NCBI GenBank assembly: GCA_937873395.1
Contig: CALMYH010000123.1
Span: 1 to 32,568, forward strand
Source of the DNA: an uncultured Burkholderiales bacterium
GTDB taxonomy: Bacteria; Pseudomonadota; Gammaproteobacteria; Burkholderiales; Burkholderiaceae_C
Direction of reading: 5' to 3'
Length of the DNA stretch: 32,568 nucleotides
This document shows, piece after piece, positions 22,928 through 28,912 of the stretch. Every line of letters starts with the position of its first letter. Within the stretch, counting starts at the first letter, position 1. A program made the translations under genes and the position numbers. Under the pieces are notes generated by a model, which saw only the letters and a list, made by a program, of their open reading frames with translations, ran no database searches and was not told the DNA's origin.

Positions 22928-25164
22928 CTACTCCTTCCTTTCGACGTTTTGATGGAGCCTTTCGCGGTGATCGAGACGGCATCGCCGACCGCGATGCGCG
23001 TCAAGCGCCGGGCCGTGGCCTGGTCGATGGGCATAACCATGACCTCATCACCTCGTTTCAAGAGGGCCAGCGCCTGGCCCTCGATAGTCCTGGTGCCCTG
23101 GAACGTGAGCGCACCATCACCGGCAGTATATCGGGAATGCTTCGGTATATCGAAACCTTTTAGGCGCTTTGCCTCGCGTTCGGCGATGTACTTGTCGGCG
23201 GCGGCGACGCCCGGCGGCGTCTGGCCTACTCCTGTTCCTGGCCGAGAAATTCCCCGTCGCAGTGCGTGATCTGGTTGGGTTCCTTGCTGCTCCACGTGAC
23301 GAGGAACATCACGCGGCAATAGCACTTCACTTCCGCCGGCGATGCGAACCACACCGAGTTCGGACAGTGCTCGCAAACGGTGCTGGCTTTGGGGCGGCGG
23401 TTTTCTTCCAAGGCGTCCAACGTCGGGCTTCCGGTGGACGGTGGCGGCGTGAAGGCCGGCGTCGGCGCGGTCGCCTCGGCCGGCGGCTGGCCGGCCGTCG
23501 CCTGCTCGGGCGACGGCTGCGGCTCCGGTAGCGTGCTGGTCGGCAGCGGGCCGCTGTCCAGGGCCGCCAGCGCCGCGTCCAGTTCGTCCTCGATGCTCTG
23601 GTCTTTCGGTTCGCTCATGGGTGTTCTCCTTGTTCAAAAGCGCCTGCCGCCGGCTCTCAAGAGCCGGATCGGTGAAGGTGATGGGTAGCTGGGAATCGAC
23701 GGCGGCGCGGATCATCTGCGCCTTGAACTCCACCGTGCCGTTGACGGTGATGCGGTTGCCGTAGCGTTGCATCGCCAGGCGCAGGGCTTCTTGCAGCCCT
23801 TCGCGCGTGGCCTCGCGGGAGACTTGCAGGCGGTCACCGTCATCGCGCACGGCGCTCATGCCGGCGCGGAAGATGATCGTCCCCTTCTTCGTGATGTTGT
23901 CCACCGCCGGCGCGTGGCCGGGCTTCGCCTGGCCCTCGCCCCGGATGGTGTTGCCCTTGAGGCCCTGGGCCGCCTCGCGGGCGCGCAGGGCGGCCAGGGC
24001 GTCGGCGCCGCCGTGCTGCGCCTCCTTCTTGAGCCAGTCGGCCCACGTGCGCCGGCTGTGCTCGGCGTAGAGGGCCGTGCGCTCCTGCTGGAACTGCTTG
24101 TTGATCGCCTGGAGTTCGCTGCGCAGGGCCTTGCTCGCCTGGGCGTACAGCAGCTTCTTGTTCGCGCGGCCCTCGCCGACCACCTTAATCGTGGCGCGGC
24201 GCAGGCGGTTCGACCTCTTGGCCGCCTCGATCAGCCGATCCTTGCGATGCCGGGCGCGCTCCAGGGCCTGGGCGCGCGCCGTGGTCAAGCTCTGCTGCTC
24301 GGCCTTGTACTTCGCGTACAGCTCCACGGTGTTGACGCGAAGGCGGATGGGGTCTTTGCGGTACTGCCGCTTCGCGGTGGTTTGCGCCTGCCGTTCGGGC
24401 GAAGCCTCGAACGGGCCAAGCCGCGCCTCCAGGCTCGGCTTGGAAAGGTCGCGGGCTACTGTGCTCGCCTTCACCATCGTTCCGTCGCCGGCCTCGAACA
24501 CGAGGCCATTGGCGCGGACGCGCAGCTCCATTCCGTTGTCCCGCATGACCTGGTGCAGTTCCTGCCAGGACTGCGCGCCCTTGATCTCGTCCAGGCACTC
24601 GCGCTTGATCCAGCCGACCAGGCTTTCAACGCCGGCATGCCGCTCCATGTCGGCGGCCCGGCCCTCCGCGCCGCGCTTGCGCGGCTCGTGGTTGTCGCGC
24701 TCCAGGCCGTAGTCGCGCTCCAGGGCCGTGCAGAGTTCCGCCAGCGCCCGGTGCGGGTAGTACGGCTCGTGCATCGTGTGCCGCGTCGGGTGAATCTTGT
24801 TGATGGCGATGTGGATGTGCAGGTTGTCGGTGTCGTTGTGGACGGCACTGATTCGCTGATGCTCGCCATAACCCAGCCCGACGCAGATGCGTTCCTCAAT
24901 CGCGCGCAAGGTGTCGGCGCTGGGCTGCTCGCCGGCCCGGAAGCTGACGATCAGGTGGTAGGTCTTGTCGCCCTTCGCGCGGGTGTTCGTGTGCTGGGTC
25001 GCCAGCACCTCCGTGATGGCGTCCTGGATGGAACCGGCTTCGCAGTTCGTCGCCTGCACGTGGCCCAGCCGGTGGTCTTTGCTTTGGGCGTCGGTGATGT
25101 AGTTCGCCAGGCCCGCGAAGTCGCTCTTGCCAAGCGAGCGCATCGGCACGTGCTTGGCGATCAT
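22924..25164 (-). CDS. traI: TraI, oriT relaxase (MOB-P)
   Basis: Relaxase that nicks oriT at nic and remains covalently bound to the 5' end of the transferred strand. Motif I has the nucleophile Tyr22 in FAGLANYITDAQ. Motif II includes Ser74 in YHLIVSF. Motif III is HNDTDNLHIHIAINKIHP, with His109, His116 and His118 coordinating metal or acting as base; all positions equal those of RP4 TraI. At 746 residues it is slightly longer than RK2 (732). The stretch from about residue 515 to 645 is low-complexity (Arg/Gly/Ala/Pro) because the same DNA encodes TraH in another frame; the last about 95 residues (AADKYIAEREAKRLKGFDIP) are ordered again. A KorB operator lies just upstream. Confidence 0.96.
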   Translation of the reverse strand: MIAKHVPMRSLGKSDFAGLANYITDAQSKDHRLGHVQATNCEAGSIQDAITEVLATQHTNTRAKGDKTYHLIVSFRAGEQPSADTLRAIEERICVGLGYGEHQRISAVHNDTDNLHIHIAINKIHPTRHTMHEPYYPHRALAELCTALERDYGLERDNHEPRKRGAEGRAADMERHAGVESLVGWIKRECLDEIKGAQSWQELHQVMRDNGMELRVRANGLVFEAGDGTMVKASTVARDLSKPSLEARLGPFEASPERQAQTTAKRQYRKDPIRLRVNTVELYAKYKAEQQSLTTARAQALERARHRKDRLIEAAKRSNRLRRATIKVVGEGRANKKLLYAQASKALRSELQAINKQFQQERTALYAEHSRRTWADWLKKEAQHGGADALAALRAREAAQGLKGNTIRGEGQAKPGHAPAVDNITKKGTIIFRAGMSAVRDDGDRLQVSREATREGLQEALRLAMQRYGNRITVNGTVEFKAQMIRAAVDSQLPITFTDPALESRRQALLNKENTHERTERPEHRGRTGRGAGGPGQRPAADQHATGAAAVARAGDGRPAAGRGDRADAGLHAATVHRKPDVGRLGRKPPPQSQHRLRALSELGVVRIAGGSEVLLPRDVPRHVEQQGTQPDHALRRGISRPGTGVGQTPPGVAAADKYIAEREAKRLKGFDIPKHSRYTAGDGALTFQGTRTIEGQALALLKRGDEVMVMPIDQATARRLTRIAVGDAVSITAKGSIKTSKGRSR
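23226..23618 (-). CDS. traH: TraH, acidic relaxosome-stabilising protein nested in traI
   Basis: 130-residue acidic protein read in a different minus-strand frame from traI, within its 3' part. RP4 TraH is a similarly nested acidic protein that stabilises the TraI-TraJ relaxosome. AAGGAG lies seven bases before the ATG. The sequence begins SEPKDQSIEDELDAALAALD, has a Pro-rich middle, and ends with a cysteine-containing segment (TVCEHCPNSVWF, VKCYCRVMF, CDGEF) that could bind metal. The traI frame is compositionally odd exactly over this interval, consistent with genuine dual coding. Identification rests on nesting, size and acidity. Confidence 0.8.
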   Translation of the reverse strand: MSEPKDQSIEDELDAALAALDSGPLPTSTLPEPQPSPEQATAGQPPAEATAPTPAFTPPPSTGSPTLDALEENRRPKASTVCEHCPNSVWFASPAEVKCYCRVMFLVTWSSKEPNQITHCDGEFLGQEQE

Positions 25165-25181
25165 GGCCGCCCCTCCGGCTT

Positions 25182-25194
25182 TTTAGCCGCTAAA
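25182..25194. promoter_or_regulatory. KorB operator between traJ and traI
   Basis: Perfect TTTAGCCGCTAAA in the 34-bp gap between the traJ stop and the traI start. It lies upstream of the traI ribosome-binding region (CCGGAGGGG on the minus strand), so KorB could limit relaxase expression from read-through of the traJ message. Confidence 0.85.
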
Positions 25195-25198
25195 GAAG

Positions 25199-25573
25199 TC
25201 AAGGCTCGGCCCTCGGCTGAACCACGGCCTTCATGATCCGGCTCATTTCGTCCTGGGTGGCCTCGATCCGGCCCAGCAGGGCCAGGATGGTCGCCTCGCC
25301 GAACTGGAGCGTTCGCACGTCATCGGTCAGCCAGAGCTTGAGCAGGCCGCCAAGGCGGCCAAGGTCGCCGTTGACGCGCACCAGCTCGCGCACGTGCTGG
25401 TAGTCCATGACGCCCTTGATCTGGTAGCCCTGGCCCACGTCGCGCAGATAGCGCGCCACGCTGACGCCCGCCCTCTTGGCGTTCGCCTCGATCTCGTCTT
25501 TCTCTTCGGGGAACACCGGCACCCGCAGGTGCTGCCGCCGCCGGCGGCCGTGTTCCTTTTCGTCGTTCTCCAT
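25199..25573 (-). CDS. traJ: TraJ, oriT-recognition protein
   Basis: DNA-binding protein that recognises one arm of the oriT inverted repeat and recruits TraI to nic. The 124-residue product (RK2 123) has a basic N terminus and a ribbon-helix-helix-like fold (RVPVFPEEKDEIEANAKRAG, VSVARYLRDVGQGYQIKG). A conserved C-terminal helical part carries the MobC-type segment LGRLGGLLKLWLTDD. It is the first gene of the leftward Tra1 transcript, whose promoter should lie in the oriT region immediately upstream. The start codon has only a weak Shine-Dalgarno (GAGGCGAGG). Confidence 0.92.
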   Translation of the reverse strand: MENDEKEHGRRRRQHLRVPVFPEEKDEIEANAKRAGVSVARYLRDVGQGYQIKGVMDYQHVRELVRVNGDLGRLGGLLKLWLTDDVRTLQFGEATILALLGRIEATQDEMSRIMKAVVQPRAEP

Positions 25574-25946
25574 GCCTCGCCTCGTCTCTCATGCCGGCGG
25601 TAGCCGGCTGCCTCGCAGAGCAGGATGACCCGTTGAGCGCCCCCGGCGCGAATAAGGGACAGTGAAGATAGATAACCGGCTCGCCGGTTAGCTAACTTCA
25701 CACATCCTGCCCGCCTTACGGCGTTAATAACACCAAGGAAAGTCTACACCAGCCATTACGATTTATCCGCAACTATCGCGCTATCAGGCCGCAAAAGCAG
25801 CAACGGATATAGCGAAAACCGCCACAATGGCCCATAATGCCGCTATCGAAGCGTGCCAATGCACGCCGATAGCGGACTTTTTGCGTTTCCGTAGCGCCGC
25901 TTAGTAGCGTTACATTTGCGATGAGAGGATTAGATGGACGAACACG
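25574..25946. other. oriT: oriT (IncP-type origin of transfer) between traJ and traK
   Basis: 373-bp gene-free interval between divergent traJ and traK. A 19-bp imperfect inverted repeat occupies 25662-25680 and 25683-25701 (17 of 19 positions paired, 2-nt loop TC): left arm begins GTGAAGATAGATAACC, right arm ends GGTTAGCTAACTTCAC. Eight bases further on is the nic motif ACATCCTG / CCCG; the IncP relaxase cleaves the plus strand between G25709 and C25710, as known for the consensus YATCCTG|Y. The following stretch CACCAAGGAAAGTCTACACC (25731-25750) is strongly conserved among IncP oriTs. The region to the traK start is comparatively AT-rich, where TraK is expected to bind and bend DNA. Divergent tra promoters should also lie here. 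Confidence 0.95.
25840..25875. repeat. Nested inverted repeat in the TraK side of oriT
   Basis: CCGCTATC (25840-25847) and GATAGCGG (25868-25875) enclose a second stem GCGTGC/GCACGC with loop CAAT (25851-25866). It is followed by ACTTTTTG, so on the plus strand it resembles a terminator. Its location between nic and traK suggests a TraK- or regulator-binding element or a transcription block protecting traK. Which is not decidable from sequence. Confidence 0.6.
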
Positions 25947-25978
25947 ATGCCAAAGACCTACCCCGAAGAGCTGGCTGA
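25934..25978 (+). CDS. Possible 14-codon leader ORF overlapping the traK start
   Basis: ATG at 25934 follows GAGAGG (25923-25928) with 5-bp spacing. It opens a 14-codon frame (MDEHDAKDLPRRAG) ending at TGA 25976-25978, in a different frame from traK, whose ATG at 25947 has no comparable ribosome-binding site. It could couple or restrain traK translation, or be chance. Evidence is the ribosome-binding site only. Confidence 0.3.
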   Translation: MDEHDAKDLPRRAG

Positions 25979-26345
25979 ATGGGTGAAGGGACGGGAAGCC
26001 AAGAAGCCGCGCCAGGACAAGCACGTGGTCGCGTTCCTGGCCGTCAAGAGCGACGTTCAAGCGGCGCTCGATGCGGGCTATGCGATGAAAACGATCTGGG
26101 AGCACATGAAGGAAACCGGCCGGCTGCGCTGTCGGTACGAAACCTTCACCCAGCACGTGAAGCGGTACATCAAGGCCGCGCCGGTAGCTTCCCCGCCGCC
26201 TCCCGCCACTCCCCCGGACAGCCAGCCCAAGGGCGCGAAGCCCGAGCCGAAGGCCGCCCCGCCGGCCTCGGAATCCAAGAGTGAGCCGCCCAAGATCGGC
26301 GGCTTCACGTTTGATGCGACTCCAAAGAAAGAGGATTTACTGTAA
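25947..26345 (+). CDS. traK: TraK, oriT-binding relaxosome protein
   Basis: DNA-binding protein that in RP4 wraps the leading side of oriT and assists relaxosome formation. The 132-residue product (RK2 134) starts MPKTYPEELAEWVKGREAKK, very close to the RK2 N terminus. It has a basic helical N-terminal half with YAMKTIWEHMKETGRLRCRY, then a Pro/Ala/Lys-rich linker, and the conserved C-terminal tail GGFTFDATPKKEDLL. It is the first gene of the rightward traKLM transcript. Its stop overlaps the traL start by one base. Confidence 0.92.
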   Translation: MPKTYPEELAEWVKGREAKKPRQDKHVVAFLAVKSDVQAALDAGYAMKTIWEHMKETGRLRCRYETFTQHVKRYIKAAPVASPPPPATPPDSQPKGAKPEPKAAPPASESKSEPPKIGGFTFDATPKKEDLL

Positions 26346-27070
26346 TGGCGAAAATTCACATGGTTCTGCAAGGCAAGGGCGGCGTCGGCAAGTCGATGAT
26401 CGCGGCCACCATCGCGCAGTACAAAGCCGGCAAGGGACAGAAGCCGCTTTGCATCGACACCGATCCGGTGAACGCGACGTTCGAGGGCTACAAAGCCCTC
26501 AACGTGCGCCGGCTCAACATCATGGACGGCGACGAGATCAACACCCGGAATTTCGACGCCCTGGTCGAGATGATCGCGTCGGCCGAGGGCGACGTCATCA
26601 TCGACAACGGGGCCAGCTCGTTCGTGCCGCTGTCGCACTACCTCATCAGCAACCAGGTGCCGGCGCTGCTCCAGGACATGGGCCACGAACTCGTGGTGCA
26701 TACGGTCGTCACCGGCGGCCAGGCCCTGGTGGACACGGTGAGCGGCTTCGCCCAGCTCGCCAGCCAGTTCCCGGCCGAATGCCTGTTCGTGGTCTGGCTG
26801 AACCCGTATTGGGGGCCAATCGAGCACGAGGGCAAGGGGTTCGAGCAGTTGAAGGCGTACACGACCAACAAGGGCCGTGTGTCCGCCATCATCCAGATTC
26901 CGGCGCTGAAAGAGGAAACCTACGGCCGCGACTTCGCCGAAATGCTCCAGGATCGGCGCACCTTCGATGAGGCCCTGGCCGATTCGGCGCTCACGATCAT
27001 GACGCGGCAGCGGCTCAAGATCGTGAAATCGCAACTCTTCCAGCAGCTCGACAACGCGGCGGTGCTCTGA
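26345..27070 (+). CDS. traL: TraL, ParA/MinD-like P-loop ATPase
   Basis: 241-residue nucleotide-binding protein with a deviant Walker A, GKGGVGKS, at residues 10-17, followed by IDTDPVNATF, a switch-like DTDP motif typical of the ParA/MinD superfamily. RK2 TraL has the same length and place but is dispensable or only stimulatory for transfer as recalled; the molecular role is unknown. It is translationally coupled to traK and traM through one-base stop/start overlaps. A role in positioning or exporting transfer factors is inference from the superfamily. Confidence 0.9.
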   Translation: MAKIHMVLQGKGGVGKSMIAATIAQYKAGKGQKPLCIDTDPVNATFEGYKALNVRRLNIMDGDEINTRNFDALVEMIASAEGDVIIDNGASSFVPLSHYLISNQVPALLQDMGHELVVHTVVTGGQALVDTVSGFAQLASQFPAECLFVVWLNPYWGPIEHEGKGFEQLKAYTTNKGRVSAIIQIPALKEETYGRDFAEMLQDRRTFDEALADSALTIMTRQRLKIVKSQLFQQLDNAAVL

Positions 27071-27510
27071 TGGCGAGCGATGACAAGATCGAGGAGCTGA
27101 TACGGGAAATCGCGGTCAAGCACGGCATCGCCGTTGGCCGCGACGATCCGATCTTGATCCTCCAGACCATCAACATGAAGCTGATGCAGGACAGCGCATC
27201 GGCCCAGCAGGAAATCTTGGACGCCTTCAAGTCGGAACTGGAGTCCATCGCCCACCGATGGGGTGATGACGCCAAGGGAAAGGCGGAAAGGACGCTCAAC
27301 GCGGCGTTGGCGGCCAGCAAGGACGCCATGACGCGGGGAATGCAGGAGGGCGCGAAGGCGGCCGCCGAGGCCGTGCGGCGTGAGGTTGAGGCGGTGACGG
27401 CGCAGCTCGTCGCGCCGATCCGCGAGGCGCGGCGCGTCGCCATGATGAACATGGTCGCGGCCGGCATGGCGGTCGTGGCCGCCGGCCTGGCCCTGTGGGC
27501 CTCGCTGTAG
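27070..27510 (+). CDS. traM: TraM, small Tra1 protein with C-terminal membrane helix
   Basis: 146-residue protein, same length as RK2 TraM. Residues 1-120 are helical and charged (DKIEELIREIAVKHGIAVGRDD, then Ala/Glu/Lys-rich). The C terminus is a single transmembrane segment (MNMVAAGMAVVAAGLALWASL), giving a tail-anchored topology. It is unrelated to F-plasmid TraM. In RK2 traM enhances but is not essential for transfer, as far as I recall. It ends the traKLM operon, and a half-unit of the hairpin repeat family begins one base after its stop codon. Confidence 0.88.
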   Translation: MASDDKIEELIREIAVKHGIAVGRDDPILILQTINMKLMQDSASAQQEILDAFKSELESIAHRWGDDAKGKAERTLNAALAASKDAMTRGMQEGAKAAAEAVRREVEAVTAQLVAPIREARRVAMMNMVAAGMAVVAAGLALWASL

Positions 27511-27511
27511 A

Positions 27512-27673
27512 TGGCGATGCGGGATCTCATCGTCAGAACTGGCGATGGTCGACCGCGCCGGCGGCATCGCCAGGTTCGGCGATGCTGGCCAGCTCCCGGC
27601 ATCGTCGCTTGTGACGATGCTGCAGGATGATTCCACCAGGCCCTCGGCGGGCCTCCCTCGCCAGAAATGGCGA
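27512..27673. repeat. Hairpin repeat cluster C (one half and four full units)
   Basis: Immediately after traM. A half-unit TGGCGATG lies at 27512-27519. Full units are at 27528-27547 (CATCGTCA / GAAC / TGGCGATG), 27564-27585 (GCATCGCCA / GGTT / CGGCGATGC), 27599-27620 (perfect arms GCATCGTC and GACGATGC, loop GCTTGT) and 27658-27673 (TCGCCA / GAAA / TGGCGA). The last is followed by CTCGAG and then the bidirectional terminator. The block 27528-27570 is nearly the same as 13329-13368 in cluster B. Confidence 0.88.
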
Positions 27674-27681
27674 TGCTCGAG

Positions 27682-27715
27682 AAAAAAGCCCGGCGACCGC
27701 CGGGCTTCGTTTTTA
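27682..27715. terminator. Bidirectional terminator between traM and kfrC
   Basis: Perfect 7-bp stem GCCCGGC (27688-27694) and GCCGGGC (27699-27705), loop GACC, with A6 on the left (27682-27687) and TTCGTTTTT on the right. It can therefore stop the rightward traKLM transcript and the leftward kfr transcript. The kfrC stop codon lies within the right-hand T tract. Confidence 0.9.
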
Positions 27716-28366
27716 TGCGGGCCTGGCTGACAGGCCCAAGGACTGCGATCTCCCTGGCCGCTCCTGGGCCTGGGATTGCTTGCGCTCCTGCTCCTGCTTG
27801 CGCATCAGCAGCTCATGCCGGCGGGCGGCCTCGCGCATGGCATCCCAATCGGAAGCCAGCTCGGGGTTCTCGGCGCGCATCTTGCGCGTCGCCAGCTCTT
27901 CGATCTTCGGCGAGTGCAGGCCCATGCCTTCCTTGATCTCGCGGACGGCCTCCAGGCGCGCGTGAAGCGTCTGCAAGCGGGCCTGCTGCTGCGCCTGCTG
28001 GTTCTGCCAGGCTCGCTTAGAGCCGGGCAAGGAAAGCCGGCCAGGCGCGGACGCCTGGGTCTGCTGCAAACGGGCCTGCTGCCGGTCGATCAGGTTTTCT
28101 AGCCTGTCCTCGATGTGCTCCACCTGGTCGTGCTTGGCCTGCACGTAGAGCGCCAGGGTTTCGGGGTAGGACTGCTCGACCGGGGCCGCCTCTAGGGTGG
28201 CCTGCTGCTCGATCTCGGCCGCCTGGGCGGCCTCCAGCAAGTCGGCTCCGGTGTCCTCGCGCGAAGCGCCGAAGGCGGCACCGCCGAGGGTGGCCGGCGC
28301 GCTGACGCGGGCCGGCTTGGTGGCGCGGCTCTCGGTGCCGCTGCCGGGGATGGTGAGTCGTTTCAA
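27713..28366 (-). CDS. kfrC: KfrC, coiled-coil stable-inheritance accessory protein
   Basis: 217-residue hydrophilic protein, last gene of the kfrA-kfrB-kfrC group. After a flexible N terminus (MKRLTIPGSGTESR) it is predicted almost wholly helical, with long Gln/Ala/Arg/Leu stretches such as HIEDRLENLIDRQQARLQQT and QQQARLQTLHARLEAVREI that suggest coiled coils. No enzymatic motif is present. In R751, KfrC (earlier an upf gene) is reported to influence plasmid stability together with KfrA; the biochemical role is open. A KorB operator lies 15 bp upstream of its start and it ends in the bidirectional terminator. Confidence 0.82.
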   Translation of the reverse strand: MKRLTIPGSGTESRATKPARVSAPATLGGAAFGASREDTGADLLEAAQAAEIEQQATLEAAPVEQSYPETLALYVQAKHDQVEHIEDRLENLIDRQQARLQQTQASAPGRLSLPGSKRAWQNQQAQQQARLQTLHARLEAVREIKEGMGLHSPKIEELATRKMRAENPELASDWDAMREAARRHELLMRKQEQERKQSQAQERPGRSQSLGLSARPA

Positions 28367-28380
28367 GGGCGTGCCTCCTT

Positions 28381-28393
28381 TTTAGCCGCTAAA
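28381..28393. promoter_or_regulatory. KorB operator between kfrB and kfrC
   Basis: Perfect TTTAGCCGCTAAA in the 28-bp gap between the kfrB stop (28395) and the kfrC ATG (28366), directly upstream of the kfrC ribosome-binding site (AGGAGGCAC on the minus strand). KorB bound here would separate kfrC expression from kfrB. Confidence 0.85.
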
Positions 28394-28394
28394 G

Positions 28395-28742
28395 CTACAT
28401 GGAGCGCCCCCGCGTCAGTTTCGGGGCCTCTGCGGCGACTGCCGCCTTGCCCTGGGCGTTGTAGCTGATGCTCTTTGCGCTCCCAATTTCAGGTACTTTA
28501 TCGAAATCTGACCGAGCGTGCATGACAAAGTTCTTGCCGATCTGCTGGTACACGTTGGTGGCGTCGGCATGAACGATCACGCCGGCGTGGGTCTGCTTCT
28601 TGTCGGCCGCTTGGGCCGTGTACAGGTTGTAGATGCCGGGCTTCAACGCGCCCGCCTTGTCTACTTTCTGATTCGTCCAAGCGCCGTCCTTTTCGGCCTG
28701 AACGATGCGTTGACCGTTCATGACCAAGAGGCGTTCTTTCAT
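28395..28742 (-). CDS. kfrB: KfrB, small KfrB-domain protein
   Basis: 115-residue soluble protein that fits the KfrB family found beside kfrA on IncP-1 plasmids. It shows a beta-rich pattern (MKERLLVMNGQRIVQAEKDG, then GIYNLYTAQAADK, HAGVIVHADATNVYQQIG) and a short Ala-rich tail. KfrB-like domains also occur at the ends of large plasmid and phage proteins, suggesting a binding role in stable inheritance; no catalytic residues are apparent. A good ribosome-binding site AGGAG lies seven bases before the ATG. A terminator for kfrA at 28811-28842 separates it from kfrA, so it may need its own promoter or read-through. Confidence 0.83.
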   Translation of the reverse strand: MKERLLVMNGQRIVQAEKDGAWTNQKVDKAGALKPGIYNLYTAQAADKKQTHAGVIVHADATNVYQQIGKNFVMHARSDFDKVPEIGSAKSISYNAQGKAAVAAEAPKLTRGRSM

Positions 28743-28810
28743 CGGGCACTCCTATGGTTGCCGTAGTTCTCAAAAGGGTGATGGTGGCCCCATGCAAGCC
28801 GCGCTCCAAC

Positions 28811-28842
28811 AAAAAAGCCGACCTCGGCAAAGCGAGGCCGGC
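28811..28842 (-). terminator. Terminator after kfrA
   Basis: On the minus strand a 10-bp stem with one mismatch (GCCGACCTCG at 28817-28826 and CGAGGCCGGC at 28833-28842, loop GCAAAG) is followed by six T residues (A tract 28811-28816). It lies about 70 bp after the kfrA stop and before kfrB. Confidence 0.8.
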
Positions 28843-28912
28843 TCTTCCCAGCGGCCGGGTTGTGCGTTTTGTCAGGGTTCCAGGGTAATTTTAAGGAAAA
28901 CCAACCGATTTA

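Noticed and set aside
23226-23618. Frameshift damage in the 3' part of traI
   Set aside because: The low-complexity TraI segment is explained by overlap with the traH frame, and TraI regains ordered sequence to a normal end at 746 residues.
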